Part shown: in pieces, positions 29,462 through 38,984 of the stretch
Numbering within the stretch: position 1 is the first letter of the stretch
How the letters are laid out: every line of letters starts with the position of its first letter
The notes under the pieces: model-generated
Told to the model about the DNA's origin: nothing
Database searches by the model: none
Seen by the model: the letters and a program-made list of their open reading frames with translations, nothing else
NCBI RefSeq assembly: GCF_003097615.1
Contig: NZ_QCZG01000012.1
Location: 1 to 64,000 of the forward strand
Direction of reading: 5' to 3'
Length of the DNA: 64,000 nt
Source of the DNA: Pueribacillus theae
Lineage (GTDB): Bacteria > Bacillota > Bacilli > Bacillales > UBA6769
Program-made: the position numbers and the translations under genes

Positions 29462-30058
29462 GTGCGATATCCTGAACCGATAGCCAAGTTGATTGACAGC
29501 TTTATGAAATTGCCGGGAATTGGGCCGAAAACTGCTGTCCGATTGGCATTTTTCGTATTAGAAATGAAAGAAGAAGACGTGTTTGAGTTCGGGAAAGCAC
29601 TTGTTAATGCAAAGCGGGATTTGACAAATTGCTCCATTTGCCAAAATATAACGGATCGCGATCCTTGCTACATCTGTGATGACTCAAGCAGGGATCGCTC
29701 TGTCATTTGTGTCGTGCAAGATTCTAAAGATGTCATGGCAATGGAAAAGATGAAAGAATATAAAGGATTGTATCATGTTCTTCATGGCGCCATTTCTCCG
29801 ATTGATGGCATCGGGCCTGAAGATATTAAAGTGCCTGAACTGCTTAAAAGGCTAAGTGATGACACGATCCAAGAGTTAATTTTAGCGACAGATCCAAACA
29901 TTGAAGGGGAAGCAACCGCGATGTATATTGCAAGGCTTGTAAAACCGGTAGGAATAAAAACTACGCGAATTGCCCATGGTCTCCCTGTTGGTGGAGATTT
30001 GGAGTATGCAGACGAAGTCACACTCTCAAAGGCGCTTGAAGGGCGCCGTGAGCTATAG
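29462..30058 (+). CDS. recR: Recombination protein RecR
   Basis: RecR works with RecF and RecO to load RecA. The 198-aa protein has the HhH region ([18 protein letters not shown]), the zinc finger C-x2-C...C-x2-C ([16 protein letters not shown]) and a TOPRIM domain with [17 protein letters not shown]. The GTG at 29462 gives the standard MRYPEPI start and follows GGGAGAG; the frame is open from a TTG at 29447. Confidence 0.96.
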   Translation: MRYPEPIAKLIDSFMKLPGIGPKTAVRLAFFVLEMKEEDVFEFGKALVNAKRDLTNCSICQNITDRDPCYICDDSSRDRSVICVVQDSKDVMAMEKMKEYKGLYHVLHGAISPIDGIGPEDIKVPELLKRLSDDTIQELILATDPNIEGEATAMYIARLVKPVGIKTTRIAHGLPVGGDLEYADEVTLSKALEGRREL

Positions 30059-30074
30059 GCAGAGGGTGCAGACG

Positions 30075-30287
30075 ATGCTATTTAAGAAAAAACTGCGGAA
30101 AACCTATGACGAACATCTCATTGAGACGCTTGAAAGAGTGAAAGAGGAATGGTTTACAAAAAGAGAACTTGTTCAGAAAAGCGTGGAACCTCCTTATGAA
30201 CTTCTGTACGAATTAAAACTTGCTGAATCAAAATATCTATTTTTGTTAAAAGAAGCAAAGATACGCAAGATTTCAATGAAGCCGTAA
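30075..30287 (+). CDS. yaaL: YaaL family protein (DUF2508)
   Basis: The 70-aa, highly charged helical protein (KKLRKTYDEHLIETLERVKEEW) matches YaaL, always found between recR and bofA. The ATG at 30075 follows GAGGGTG; the frame opens well upstream inside recR but that part is not coding. Function unknown. Confidence 0.88.
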   Translation: MLFKKKLRKTYDEHLIETLERVKEEWFTKRELVQKSVEPPYELLYELKLAESKYLFLLKEAKIRKISMKP

Positions 30288-30362
30288 GAGGGGCTTCTTT
30301 TTTTTAACTTTTTTCATATATATATGTACAGGCTGATGACGTTTATTTAAAGGAGGAAGAAG

Positions 30363-30626
30363 GTGGAATCCATGATTGTCATTTCATTGTTTGCCGGATT
30401 TATCATTTTACTATTATTGATGGGAGTTTCCATAAAACCTTTGCGGTTTCTTGGTCTAGGCATTGTAAAAATTATGATTGGTGCCCTGTTTTTATTTTTT
30501 CTAAATGTTGTCGGCGTCCAGTTAAATATTCATATCCCAATCAATATTGCAACGGCAGCGGTTTCCGGTTTTCTTGGCATTCCCGGAGTGGCTGCGCTTA
30601 TAGCCATTGATCAGCTGTTATTATAA
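30363..30626 (+). CDS. bofA: Pro-sigma-K processing inhibitor BofA
   Basis: BofA holds the SpoIVFB protease inactive in the forespore membrane until the forespore signals. The 87-aa protein has two membrane spans (about residues 4-22 and 35-56) and the conserved end GFLGIPGVAALIAIDQLLL, which carries the inhibitory segment. The GTG at 30363 follows GGAGG at 30352-30356 and gives the usual 87-aa length; an ATG at 30372 is an alternative. Confidence 0.9.
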   Translation: MESMIVISLFAGFIILLLLMGVSIKPLRFLGLGIVKIMIGALFLFFLNVVGVQLNIHIPINIATAAVSGFLGIPGVAALIAIDQLLL

Positions 30627-30701
30627 AAGTTAGGCTTATCGTTAGCACACACAGAGTTCTTTCTCTCACTAACTCGCTTTGCTCGCAGTCTCACTTCTAA
30701 A

Positions 30702-30726
30702 AAAAAACGCGACAGGGCGTTTTTCC
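30702..30726 (+). terminator. Terminator after bofA
   Basis: AAAAACGC and GCGTTTTT pair around GACAGG, giving a terminator in the bofA-csfB gap. B. subtilis has an rRNA operon in this gap; none is present here. Confidence 0.65.
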
Positions 30727-30772
30727 TAAGACAGACACAAATAGCTAATCGCAAACATAAAGATAGTTATAT

Positions 30773-30801
30773 GTATATTTTTCCTCCAGTTGGGAAAAAT
30801 G
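30773..30801 (+). promoter_or_regulatory. Probable sigma-F promoter for csfB
   Basis: GTATA at 30773-30777 and GGGAAAAATG at 30792-30801, separated by 14 bases, match the sigma-F consensus GYATA and GGNNANANTR, with the spacer one base shorter than usual. csfB is a sigma-F gene in B. subtilis. Confidence 0.55.
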
Positions 30802-30846
30802 GAGCCAAAAACAATTGATTCTCATCATTGTTTTGGAGGTGGAAAA

Positions 30847-31056
30847 ATGGCGCGATTGGCTTACAAAAAATCACATCAAAATATTTGCTTCATTTGTGAA
30901 AAAGAGCAAGCATCAGGCATAACAATAAGCGATCAATTTATGTGTGAAGAATGTGAGAGAAATGTCGTTTCAACGGATACGAATGATGCCAAGTATCTGT
31001 TTTATTTACATCAGCTTGAAAAATTAAAGACTGCCCTTATCACAAACAAAGAATAG
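30847..31056 (+). CDS. csfB: Anti-sigma-G/E factor Gin (CsfB)
   Basis: Gin keeps sigma-G silent early in the forespore and inhibits sigma-E. The 69-aa protein has the family zinc site: ICFICEKEQ, then FMCEECERNVVST (two CxxC pairs), followed by a helical end. The ATG at 30847 follows GGAGGTG; the longer frame from 30790 has no ribosome site. xpaC and yaaN, which follow csfB in B. subtilis, are missing. Confidence 0.9.
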   Translation: MARLAYKKSHQNICFICEKEQASGITISDQFMCEECERNVVSTDTNDAKYLFYLHQLEKLKTALITNKE

Positions 31057-31167
31057 GCTTCAGGTGATTTAGGCCTGTTTTTTTGACTTTTTCTTCTGTA
31101 ACAAACGTAGAGGAATATGGTAGAATAATAGGTAAACTTAACGAAGATATAAAGGAAAAACTGTTAT

Positions 31168-32601
31168 ATGGACCAAAATGAAACGCCGTTATTTGAGGCT
31201 TTGCTTGCTTGGAGAGACCAAAATCCGCTTTCATTTCACGTTCCGGGCCATAAAAATGGGAACCTTTTTCCAGAGAGGGCCAAAAAAGTTTACAAATCTC
31301 TTCTCTCCATTGATGCTACAGAATTGAACGGACTTGATGATCTTCACGAACCTGAAGCTGCAATTGGCAGAGCACAGCAATTAACAGCCAATCTGTATGG
31401 GTGTGAAGAAAGCTATTTTCTTGTCGGTGGTTCTACAGTTGGGAATCTCGCGATGATTCTCGCTTCATGTCATGAAGGGGAAACCGTTCTCGTACAGAGA
31501 AACAGCCACAAATCGATTATGAACGGTTTGGAACTTGCAAATGCCAATCCCGTTTTTTTATCACCTTTCGTTGACGGTGAAGCAAAGATAGCGGTAGGTG
31601 TTACAATAGATGTTGTAAAAAAGGCATGTTATGCGTATCCAGATGCGAAAGCGATCATTTTAACAAATCCAAACTATTACGGCATGTCAGTCGATTTACA
31701 AGAAATTATCCAATTCGCACACGCTAAAGGGTTGATCGTTCTCGTCGATGAGGCGCACGGGGCGCACCTAGGAATTCACCCGCTGTTTCCAACTTCAGCG
31801 CTAGCGCTTGGCGCCGATGTCGTTGTCCAATCTGCTCATAAAACGTTGCCGGCAATGACAATGGGCTCTTATCTACACGTCAACAAATGTTTTCCTAAAC
31901 GAAAAGAACTAAAAAAATTTTTGGCAATGCTTCAGTCCAGCAGTCCATCTTATCCAATTATGGCTTCTCTTGATTTAGCACGTTATTATTTATCACAATT
32001 ATCGGAAGAAGAAACAGAACATATCATAAAGGACATTCGTGATTTTCGAGAAAAACTTGGTAAGATACCAGGAATTCGATTGCTTAATGAATGCGGTCAA
32101 TATAAGCAAGATCCTTTAAAGATCGTCATTCAAAGTGAGACGAATGTCAGCGGATTTCATTTACAAAAACGGCTGGAAGACAAAAGAGTGTACACGGAGC
32201 TGGCTGATGAATGGAATGTCCTGTTTGTGATGCCGTTTGCTCCTTTACAGGAAATTGAAAAAACAATCGGATTAATCAGTTGTGCATTGGAAGGAATCGA
32301 ACAAGCATCCCGCTTAAAAAAGGCGGTGCCCATCATTCCCACACAGGCATTCAGTACACTAAAGATGGATTACAAAGCAATGGCTAAGGCTTTGCCCCAA
32401 TGGACTGCTCAAAGAAAAGCAATCGGGAAAGTCGCCGCAGAAGCTGTGATTCCCTATCCTCCAGGAATACCTCTTCTTCTGAAGGGAGAGGAAATTAAGC
32501 AAGAGCATCTTATGGCAATTGAACGGCTAGCCGATGCTGGGGCCCGGTTTCACGGCGGAAGCTTATTAAATGATGGACAACTAAAAATATATACATTTTA
32601 A
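31168..32601 (+). CDS. yaaO: Orn/Lys/Arg decarboxylase family protein YaaO
   Basis: This PLP enzyme belongs to the fold-I decarboxylases for basic amino acids. The 477-aa protein has FHVPGHKNG near the start, VDEAHGAHLG (the PLP-binding Asp) and the PLP lysine in VVVQSAHKTLPAMTMGSYLH near residue 225, and ends with a small C-terminal domain. The true substrate (arginine, lysine or ornithine) cannot be told from the sequence. The start ATG has only AAAGGA about 12 bases upstream. Confidence 0.9.
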   Translation: MDQNETPLFEALLAWRDQNPLSFHVPGHKNGNLFPERAKKVYKSLLSIDATELNGLDDLHEPEAAIGRAQQLTANLYGCEESYFLVGGSTVGNLAMILASCHEGETVLVQRNSHKSIMNGLELANANPVFLSPFVDGEAKIAVGVTIDVVKKACYAYPDAKAIILTNPNYYGMSVDLQEIIQFAHAKGLIVLVDEAHGAHLGIHPLFPTSALALGADVVVQSAHKTLPAMTMGSYLHVNKCFPKRKELKKFLAMLQSSSPSYPIMASLDLARYYLSQLSEEETEHIIKDIRDFREKLGKIPGIRLLNECGQYKQDPLKIVIQSETNVSGFHLQKRLEDKRVYTELADEWNVLFVMPFAPLQEIEKTIGLISCALEGIEQASRLKKAVPIIPTQAFSTLKMDYKAMAKALPQWTAQRKAIGKVAAEAVIPYPPGIPLLLKGEEIKQEHLMAIERLADAGARFHGGSLLNDGQLKIYTF

Positions 32602-32607
32602 ATGGGT

Positions 32608-32637
32608 GTTCAAAAAGGGGGCCTGAACTTTTTGAAC
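32608..32637. repeat. Minimal copy of the GTTCAAAAAG inverted-repeat element
   Basis: GTTCAAAAAG and CTTTTTGAAC are perfect 10-bp inverted repeats with only ten bases between, in the yaaO-tmk gap. They share termini with the 59-bp copy at 12767 and the 284-bp copy at 60277. The hairpin may also act as a weak terminator. Confidence 0.55.
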
Positions 32638-32674
32638 GGCCTCTATAAGAGGTAAATGAAAAGGGGAATGGGCA

Positions 32675-33301
32675 GTGCAAGGAAATGGTCGGTTCATTAC
32701 ATTTGAGGGACCCGATGGAGCAGGAAAAACAACACAAATCAAAAAACTGGCAGCTTATTTGAAAGAAAAAGAAAAACCATTTCTCTTAACAAGGGAGCCA
32801 GGGGGCACGAGAATAAGCGATGCGATTCGTTCACTCATTTTACATCCTGGGCATACGGAAATGATGAAAGAAACGGAAGTGCTTCTCTATGCTGCTTCAC
32901 GTGCACAGCACGTAAGGGAAAAGATTATTCCGGCGCTTGAAAAAGGGGTGATCGTCCTTTGTGATCGGTTTGTCGATGCTTCGATTGCTTATCAAGGGTA
33001 TGGTTTAGAAATAGGCGTACAGAAAATACTTGAAATTAATGACTTTGCGACAGGCGGGCTTACGCCTGATCGAAGCTATTTATTAGATATTTCACCTGAA
33101 CAGGCCCAAAAACGCCTGATTGCTCGCAGCGGTGAAACACTTGACCGCATTGAACAAAAGGGAATCGAATACCACAAACAAGTTCGCTACGGATTCTTGG
33201 AATTGTACAAGCAGCATCGTGACCGTATCTTATTGCTCGATGGCCACCAATCGGAAGAAGCTATTTTTTCTTTGATCAAAAAAGACTTTGAAAGCATTTA
33301 A
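32675..33301 (+). CDS. tmk: Thymidylate kinase
   Basis: Tmk phosphorylates dTMP to dTDP. The 208-aa protein has the P-loop FEGPDGAGKTTQIKKL at residues 10-25, the DR(Y/F) motif CDRFVDASIAYQGYG and a LID-region arginine motif (ARSGETLDRIE). The GTG start at 32675 follows AAGGGG at 32661-32666. It begins a long run of closely spaced genes reaching rsmI. Confidence 0.96.
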   Translation: MQGNGRFITFEGPDGAGKTTQIKKLAAYLKEKEKPFLLTREPGGTRISDAIRSLILHPGHTEMMKETEVLLYAASRAQHVREKIIPALEKGVIVLCDRFVDASIAYQGYGLEIGVQKILEINDFATGGLTPDRSYLLDISPEQAQKRLIARSGETLDRIEQKGIEYHKQVRYGFLELYKQHRDRILLLDGHQSEEAIFSLIKKDFESI

Positions 33302-33317
33302 AAATGTAAGTGCTTAA

Positions 33318-33659
<342 letters not shown>

Positions 33660-33674
33660 AAGGAGTAAGAACAA

Positions 33675-34115
33675 ATGAAAATTGGCCAAGACATGCGCCC
33701 CCTTGTTGAAAAAACGAAGATAGAACAACGTCATGTAAAAGAAGGAAAAGAAGATTTTCAAGTACTGCTCAGGAAAGAAAATGAAAAAACCCATAAAGAA
33801 AGGCTTAAAAGGCTGTTATTCGACATTGAAAAGCAAGGGGAAAAACTCGCCCGTTCTCAAACGATTAAGGAGCTTCACCAATACAAGCAGCTCGTCGAAC
33901 GTTTCGTAAAAGAAGCTGTTCATTTCGGGATGAATCTGAAGCATTCAAGCACGTTCAGCCATTCTGGAAAAATGGAATCGCACATACTCGTTGAAAAAAT
34001 TGATGAGGAGCTTCTTAATTTAGCAACGATCGTTTTAGATAGAAACAAACAATCTATTGACTTAATGGGAAAAATTGGTGAAATTAAAGGGTTGCTCATT
34101 AACCTGTACACGTAA
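33675..34115 (+). CDS. yaaR: YaaR family protein (DUF327)
   Basis: The 146-aa, highly charged, mostly helical protein matches YaaR, which always lies between yaaQ and holB. It has no signal peptide or membrane span. The ATG at 33675 follows AGAAGGAG. Function is not established. Confidence 0.88.
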   Translation: MKIGQDMRPLVEKTKIEQRHVKEGKEDFQVLLRKENEKTHKERLKRLLFDIEKQGEKLARSQTIKELHQYKQLVERFVKEAVHFGMNLKHSSTFSHSGKMESHILVEKIDEELLNLATIVLDRNKQSIDLMGKIGEIKGLLINLYT

Positions 34116-34126
34116 GAGGTTTTAAC

Positions 34127-35116
34127 ATGACAAGCTGGAAAGAATGGAAAAGAAAACAACCATATGCAGCGGCATTGCTTACAAACAGCATGAAAAAAAA
34201 CCGCCTTTCACATGCTTATTTATTTGAAGGCAGTAAAGGAACCGGAAAAATGGGCATCGCAGTTACGCTTGCAAAAACACTGTTTTGCCCTTTTTTAGAT
34301 GGCGTTGAACCTTGCAATGAATGCAGCGATTGCAAAAGGATCACATCAAAAAACCATCCTGACGTTCATTTTTTTTCGCCTGAAGGACATTCCATAAAAA
34401 TCGAACAAATTCGTTTGCTGCGTAAAGAATTTTCATATCGGGGATCAGAGTCAAAACGTAAATTATACATTATAGAACATGCTGACCGTATGACACAAAG
34501 TGCCGCAAATAGCCTTCTTAAATTTTTAGAAGAACCAAATGAACACGAAACGGCGCTCTTACTTACTGAACAGATCCAACAACTTCTCCCTACAATTATC
34601 TCGCGCTGCCAGACAATCACATTTAACCCACTGCCAAGCGCCGAAATTCGCCGCATGCTTATTGAGGAATATAACATTCCAACATCAATTGCGTATCTCG
34701 CTTCAGCGATTACGAATGATTATGAGTCGGCTAAAGCACGATGTGAAGAAGAGTGGTTTGCACAAGCCCGAAAATTAGTGATACAATTGATGGAAGAAAT
34801 CTTGGAAAGGCATTATCAGGTTCTTCTTACAATTCACGAGAAATGGATTCCACACTTCAAAGAGAGGGAACAATTGGAACTAGGGCTTCAGTTGCTTCTA
34901 TTATGGCATCGGGATGTGTTGCAGTTGAAATTAGGTAAAGAAGACGAAATGGTATTTATTCAAGAAAGAGAGAAGCTTGAACAATTTCATTTTCGCTTTA
35001 CGAAGCAGCAGGTCATCAAGCAGATGGAAGTTATCCTGGAAGCAAAAAAGCGCCTAAATGCCAATGTGAATCCTCAATTATTGATTGAACAAACTGTGCT
35101 TAAGCTACAGGAGTGA
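34127..35116 (+). CDS. holB: DNA polymerase III delta' subunit
   Basis: HolB is the stator of the clamp loader. The 329-aa protein resembles the N-terminal part of DnaX (LFEGSKGTGKMGIAV, a degenerate P-loop with GKM in place of GKT; CNECSDCKRI; ISRCQTITF). It keeps the Cys cluster and sensor but, as usual for delta', is not expected to hydrolyse ATP. It starts 11 bases after yaaR. Confidence 0.93.
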   Translation: MTSWKEWKRKQPYAAALLTNSMKKNRLSHAYLFEGSKGTGKMGIAVTLAKTLFCPFLDGVEPCNECSDCKRITSKNHPDVHFFSPEGHSIKIEQIRLLRKEFSYRGSESKRKLYIIEHADRMTQSAANSLLKFLEEPNEHETALLLTEQIQQLLPTIISRCQTITFNPLPSAEIRRMLIEEYNIPTSIAYLASAITNDYESAKARCEEEWFAQARKLVIQLMEEILERHYQVLLTIHEKWIPHFKEREQLELGLQLLLLWHRDVLQLKLGKEDEMVFIQEREKLEQFHFRFTKQQVIKQMEVILEAKKRLNANVNPQLLIEQTVLKLQE

Positions 35117-35124
35117 TATAGATT

Positions 35125-35958
35125 GTGACTTTGTATGATATTGTCGGCGTCCGCTTTAAAAAGGCGGGTAAAGTATATTATTTTGACCCGAATGGACTAG
35201 ATATTCCGAAAAATGAATTTGTTATTGTCGAAACGGCTAGAGGCGTCGAATTAGGAAAAGCTGTCATCGAAAAGCGGCAAGTAGAGGAAAATGATATCGT
35301 CCTTCCGCTAAAACGAGTCATCCGTATAGCTACATCTGAAGACAAAGATATGGTGAAAGAAAATAGCCAGCAAGCGAAAGAAGCCCTAAGTCTGTGTGAA
35401 AAAAAGGTCGTTGAGCACGATCTCCCGATGAAGCTCGTTGATGCGGAGTATACGTTTGATCGTAATAAAATCGTATTTTACTTTACGGCTGACGGCAGGG
35501 TGGATTTCCGTGAATTGGTTAAGGATTTAGCGGCTATTTTTCGGACAAGGATAGAACTTCGCCAAATTGGTGTACGGGATGAAGCGAAAATGCTTGGAGG
35601 CATCGGCCCATGTGGGCGCATGCTTTGCTGTTCAACGTTTTTGGGGGATTTCGAACCTGTTTCGATCAAAATGGCAAAGGATCAAAAGCTTTCACTTAAT
35701 CCAACGAAAATTTCCGGCTTATGCGGCAGGCTAATGTGCTGTTTAAAATATGAAAACGATCAATACGAAGAGGCAAAGCTGGAAATGCCGGATGTTGGCC
35801 ATGTTGTCGAAACTCCGAACGGAAAAGGGAAAGTGGTCGGCTTAAACATTCTTGAAAGACTCATCCTAGTCGAATTGGAAGAAGTGCAGCGTGTAACAGA
35901 ATTTACGCTAGAAGAACTCGTTCAAGAAGAGATTGTTTCATTGCAAACAAGAGATTGA
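35125..35958 (+). CDS. ricT: RicT (YaaT), Fe-S protein controlling RNase Y and sporulation
   Basis: RicT, with RicA and RicF, forms a complex bearing iron-sulfur clusters that modulates RNase Y and supports sporulation and competence. The 277-aa protein has the PSP1 C-terminal domain and its cysteines GPCGRMLCCSTF and GLCGRLMCCLKYE, which bind the clusters. The GTG at 35125 follows CAGGAG. Confidence 0.94.
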   Translation: MTLYDIVGVRFKKAGKVYYFDPNGLDIPKNEFVIVETARGVELGKAVIEKRQVEENDIVLPLKRVIRIATSEDKDMVKENSQQAKEALSLCEKKVVEHDLPMKLVDAEYTFDRNKIVFYFTADGRVDFRELVKDLAAIFRTRIELRQIGVRDEAKMLGGIGPCGRMLCCSTFLGDFEPVSIKMAKDQKLSLNPTKISGLCGRLMCCLKYENDQYEEAKLEMPDVGHVVETPNGKGKVVGLNILERLILVELEEVQRVTEFTLEELVQEEIVSLQTRD

Positions 35959-36050
35959 CAAAGCTTAAAACACGAGAAGGCGTATTCTCTTCTAACGACA
36001 TGCTAATGATTTTTGCTGCTCACGCAATCAAGCGGTATTTATCGGCAAAT

Positions 36051-36121
36051 GAGCATCCGTTATATTTTCCCGCTTAGACTTCCCCATTTCTCTAAAACTG
36101 GGCCCTATGGACGGTTGCACC
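36051..36121 (+). repeat. Palindromic intergenic repeat, family 2, copy upstream of yabA
   Basis: The segment reads GCATCCGTTAT, CGCTTAGACTTC, TCTCTAAA and ATGGACGGTTGCACC in order. The same ordered blocks occur at 54016-54096 and, on the other strand, at 48712-48778. Inverted CCGT and ACGG blocks suggest a hairpin. Confidence 0.6.
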
Positions 36122-36144
36122 GTGATAAAAGAGGTGGATGGTTA

Positions 36145-36495
36145 GTGGAGAAACAAGAAATCTTTTCGCAAGTGAATTCAATGGAAGAGCAAATTGACAG
36201 CTTGTATCGCCAGCTTGGAGAATTGAAGGAACAGTTTGCGTTCCTTATGGAAGAAAATCACCGTCTTGAAGTTGAAAACCATCACTTGCGTGAACGATTA
36301 AACGATTTTGGTGAAGAAGGTTTATCTGAAACAGAAAAGAAGGAAGACGAGAAACAACAACCGAAATTTGGTGAAGGCTACGACAACCTTGCAAGGCTTT
36401 ATCAGGAAGGCTTCCATATTTGCAATGTGCATTATGGAAGCATCCGCCAAGAAGGAGACTGCCTGTTTTGCCTTTCCTTTTTAAATAAAAAATAA
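36145..36495 (+). CDS. yabA: Replication initiation control protein YabA
   Basis: YabA binds DnaA and the sliding clamp and restrains initiation. The 116-aa protein has an N-terminal leucine-zipper-like coiled coil ([20 protein letters not shown]...) and a C-terminal zinc site with HICNVHYG and CLFCLSF. The GTG at 36145 follows GAGGTGG and fits the known length (119 aa); the frame is open far upstream through a repeat, which is not coding. Confidence 0.95.
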   Translation: MEKQEIFSQVNSMEEQIDSLYRQLGELKEQFAFLMEENHRLEVENHHLRERLNDFGEEGLSETEKKEDEKQQPKFGEGYDNLARLYQEGFHICNVHYGSIRQEGDCLFCLSFLNKK

Positions 36496-36567
36496 TGTGA
36501 TCTTTCCTTGAAGAAAACTTCCGAAAGGAAAGTTTTTTTATGTAACATTTTTATAAGGAGTACCCGC

Positions 36568-37308
36568 ATGGAAGAATTGTTGAAGCACGAACGTATCGAT
36601 TATATTGGACAAAAAGATTTAAAAATTATCCAGGCTGGCGATGTGTTTTCATTTTCATTGGATTCTGTTTTGCTTGCAAAATTTGTCTATGTTCCGATCC
36701 AAAAAGGGAAGCTTATCGATTTATGCACAGGAAATGGCGTGATTCCCCTTTTGTTAAGCAGGCGGACAAAAGGCAAAATCATTGCGTTGGATATGCAGGA
36801 AAAGCTGTGCGATATGGCGGAAAGAAGTGTCCGATTGAACGGGCTTCATGATCGCATTAAAATTTTATGCAACGATTTAACCCAATTGGAATCTTCTTTT
36901 TTGGACGGGTCATACGATGTTGTCACATGCAATCCCCCGTATTTTAAACGAACGAATGAACGAGACGTGAAAAAGAGCCTTCACACTGCAATGGCAAGGC
37001 ATGAAATGTATTGCACATTGGAAGACTGTGTAAGAACGATGAGCCGGTTGCTTAAGCAAGGAGGGAAAGGTGCATTCGTACACCGTCCAAACCGGCTTGT
37101 TGAACTTTTGGAATTAATGAAAAAGTATCGGCTTGAACCAAAGCGGCTGCAATTTGTTCATCCAAAGAACGGGAGTGATGCGAACATTGTTTTAATTGAG
37201 GGAACAAAAGATGGGAAGGCTGATTTAAAAGTTTTGCCGCCATTAACGGTTTACGATCACAACAATGTGTATACAGCGGAAATAAAGGAGATTTTATATG
37301 GTGGGTAA
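36568..37308 (+). CDS. yabB: tRNA1(Val) adenine-37 N6-methyltransferase family protein YabB
   Basis: The 246-aa SAM-dependent methyltransferase has LIDLCTGNGVIPLLLS (SAM motif I) and VVTCNPPYFKR, the NPPY motif of N6-adenine methylases. It resembles TrmN6, which methylates A37 of tRNA, but the target in Bacillus is inferred. The ATG at 36568 follows AAGGAG. It overlaps yazA by 11 bases. Confidence 0.9.
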   Translation: MEELLKHERIDYIGQKDLKIIQAGDVFSFSLDSVLLAKFVYVPIQKGKLIDLCTGNGVIPLLLSRRTKGKIIALDMQEKLCDMAERSVRLNGLHDRIKILCNDLTQLESSFLDGSYDVVTCNPPYFKRTNERDVKKSLHTAMARHEMYCTLEDCVRTMSRLLKQGGKGAFVHRPNRLVELLELMKKYRLEPKRLQFVHPKNGSDANIVLIEGTKDGKADLKVLPPLTVYDHNNVYTAEIKEILYGG

Positions 37309-37576
37309 CTATTTTGTTTACATTTTGCGTTGCGGCGACGGGAGCCTGTATACAGGTTCCACGAATGACATCGAGAAACGGCTGGCCGCGCACGCGTCAG
37401 GGAAAGGAGCAAAATATACGAGGGGAAGAGGGCCGTTAGCGGTCGTTTATACAGAAGCGTTCAAGACAAAGAGTGAAGCGCTCAAAGTTGAAAATCAAAT
37501 AAAAGCATTGAATCGCGGTGAAAAAATGGCATTGATTGAAAGGAAGAAAAGGGATGAGCCAGAAGCAAATGGATGA
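37298..37576 (+). CDS. yazA: GIY-YIG domain protein YazA
   Basis: The 92-aa protein is a single GIY-YIG fold: NYFVYILRCGDGSLYTGSTNDIEKRLAAH, here in two parts, with the catalytic Tyr, Arg and a downstream Glu (KVENQIKALNR). Relatives are small putative endonucleases of unknown target. It overlaps both yabB and rsmI, as in other Bacillus genomes. Confidence 0.9.
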   Translation: MVGNYFVYILRCGDGSLYTGSTNDIEKRLAAHASGKGAKYTRGRGPLAVVYTEAFKTKSEALKVENQIKALNRGEKMALIERKKRDEPEANG

Positions 37577-38432
37577 AGCGTCCGGTTCCAAAGGCTGTCT
37601 TTATCTCGTTCCCACTCCCATTGGAAACTTGGAAGACATCACGTTCCGGGCAGTGTCCACGTTGAAAGAAGTCGACGTGATTGCCGCTGAAGATACACGG
37701 GTGACACGTAAATTATGCAATCACTATGAGATTGGAACACCGCTTATCAGCTATCATGAACATAACAAAGAAAGGCAAGGCGCCCACCTCATCGAACAAT
37801 TAATCAAAGGGAAAAAAATTGCCCTTGTCACTGACGCGGGCACACCTGCCATTTCTGATCCGGGAAACGACCTTGTTACGGCATGCATTGGGGAAGGCAT
37901 ACAAGTTATACCGCTTCCAGGGGCAAATGCCGCGATAACCGCTCTGATTGCCTCTGGCCTACTTACCAATCATTTTTACTTTTATGGGTTTCTTCCGCGG
38001 TCGCATAAAGAGAAGAAACAAGCGTTGCAGGATCTAGTTTACATGAAAGTGCCAATCATTTTTTACGAAGCGCCCCATCGTTTAAAGGAAACGTTAAAAG
38101 AGATTCACCAAGCATTCGGAGATCGGAATGCGGTGATCGCCAGAGAACTGACAAAACGATATGAAGAATTTATACGTGGAACGGTGCAAGACTTAACCAA
38201 TTGGGCTGAAAACGCCGCCATACGAGGTGAATTTTGCATCATTGTTGAAGGGGCTTCAGACGATCAACCTTCTGAAACGAATCATTGGTGGAGCCATCTT
38301 TCGGTGAAAGAACATGTCACCTACTACATTGAAAAAGAAGGGCAGCCTACAAAGGAAGCGGTGAAACAAGCAGCAAAAGATCGGGGATTGCCAAAAAGGG
38401 AAGTATATCATATTTATCATATTGACTCTTAA
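37554..38432 (+). CDS. rsmI: 16S rRNA 2'-O-methyltransferase RsmI
   Basis: RsmI methylates the ribose of C1402 in 16S rRNA. The 292-aa protein has the tetrapyrrole-methylase-like fold with LVPTPIGNLEDITFRA, AAEDTRVTRKL, TDAGTPAISDPG and LPGANAAITALI. The ATG at 37554 is inside the end of yazA. Confidence 0.95.
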   Translation: MSQKQMDEASGSKGCLYLVPTPIGNLEDITFRAVSTLKEVDVIAAEDTRVTRKLCNHYEIGTPLISYHEHNKERQGAHLIEQLIKGKKIALVTDAGTPAISDPGNDLVTACIGEGIQVIPLPGANAAITALIASGLLTNHFYFYGFLPRSHKEKKQALQDLVYMKVPIIFYEAPHRLKETLKEIHQAFGDRNAVIARELTKRYEEFIRGTVQDLTNWAENAAIRGEFCIIVEGASDDQPSETNHWWSHLSVKEHVTYYIEKEGQPTKEAVKQAAKDRGLPKREVYHIYHIDS

Positions 38433-38466
38433 GCCAAAGCATGAGTGAAAATGAGGTTTTGAATTC

Positions 38467-38505
38467 ATTTATCCCGCATTAACGGGGGGATAAAAATCCC
38501 CCACT
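38467..38505. terminator. Convergent terminator region between rsmI and abrB
   Basis: Two nested palindromes are present: ATCCCG-n-GGGGGAT around CATTAACG, and GGGGGAT-AAA-ATCCCCC (38484-38502). They lie between the ends of rsmI (plus) and abrB (minus). The CATTAACGGGG core is reminiscent of palindromic ends of IS200/IS605-type elements, so this may be a relic as well as a terminator. Confidence 0.5.
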
Positions 38506-38521
38506 GAGAAGTTTCCCTTAA

Positions 38522-38803
38522 TTATAGCGGGGTGAACATCGCTTTGATTTCTTCCAATATTTTTTCCGCGGCTTTTTTGCTTAAAATTAGTTTTCCGTCT
38601 GCGAGTACGAGATTGTCATCCGATACTTCCCCGGTTATGTGACAAGACATCGACGGTGTATATTTTTTTAATACAATTCGATCGTTTTCAACAATTATTT
38701 CGATATTGTCCTTTACTTCAATGCCAAGTGTACGGCGTAGCTCAACTGGGATAACAACGCGTCCTAGCTCGTCGACTTTGCGTACGATTCCAGTAGATTT
38801 CAA
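38522..38803 (-). CDS. abrB: Transition-state regulator AbrB
   Basis: AbrB represses stationary-phase and sporulation genes during growth. The 93-aa protein has the swapped-hairpin DNA-binding domain (STGIVRKVDELGRVVIPVEL, RRTLGI) and the multimerisation half with the conserved Cys in MSCHITGEVSDDN. The TTG at 38803 follows GAGGGG at the right distance and gives the family start MKSTGIVRK; an upstream in-frame TTG at 38827 has no ribosome site. Confidence 0.95.
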   Translation of the reverse strand: MKSTGIVRKVDELGRVVIPVELRRTLGIEVKDNIEIIVENDRIVLKKYTPSMSCHITGEVSDDNLVLADGKLILSKKAAEKILEEIKAMFTPL

Positions 38804-38946
38804 ATGAATCCCCTCATTCTTTGTCAAAATTCGACATTTTTCTTTAAATCATACCAAGTGCCATTAACTGGGTCAATTACAAATTGATGACATTCTGTGT
38901 TAAAATAAAGAATGTTTTTTACAAGTTTGAAAAAGAAGGCAAATCT

Positions 38947-38976
38947 TGACATGACGTTTGCTTTTTCGGTATATTT
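38947..38976 (+). promoter_or_regulatory. Sigma-A type promoter for metG
   Basis: TTGACA at about 38947-38952, an 18-base spacer and TATATT at about 38971-38976 precede a leader of about 160 nt before metG. Confidence 0.6.
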
Positions 38977-38984
38977 TGGGGAAG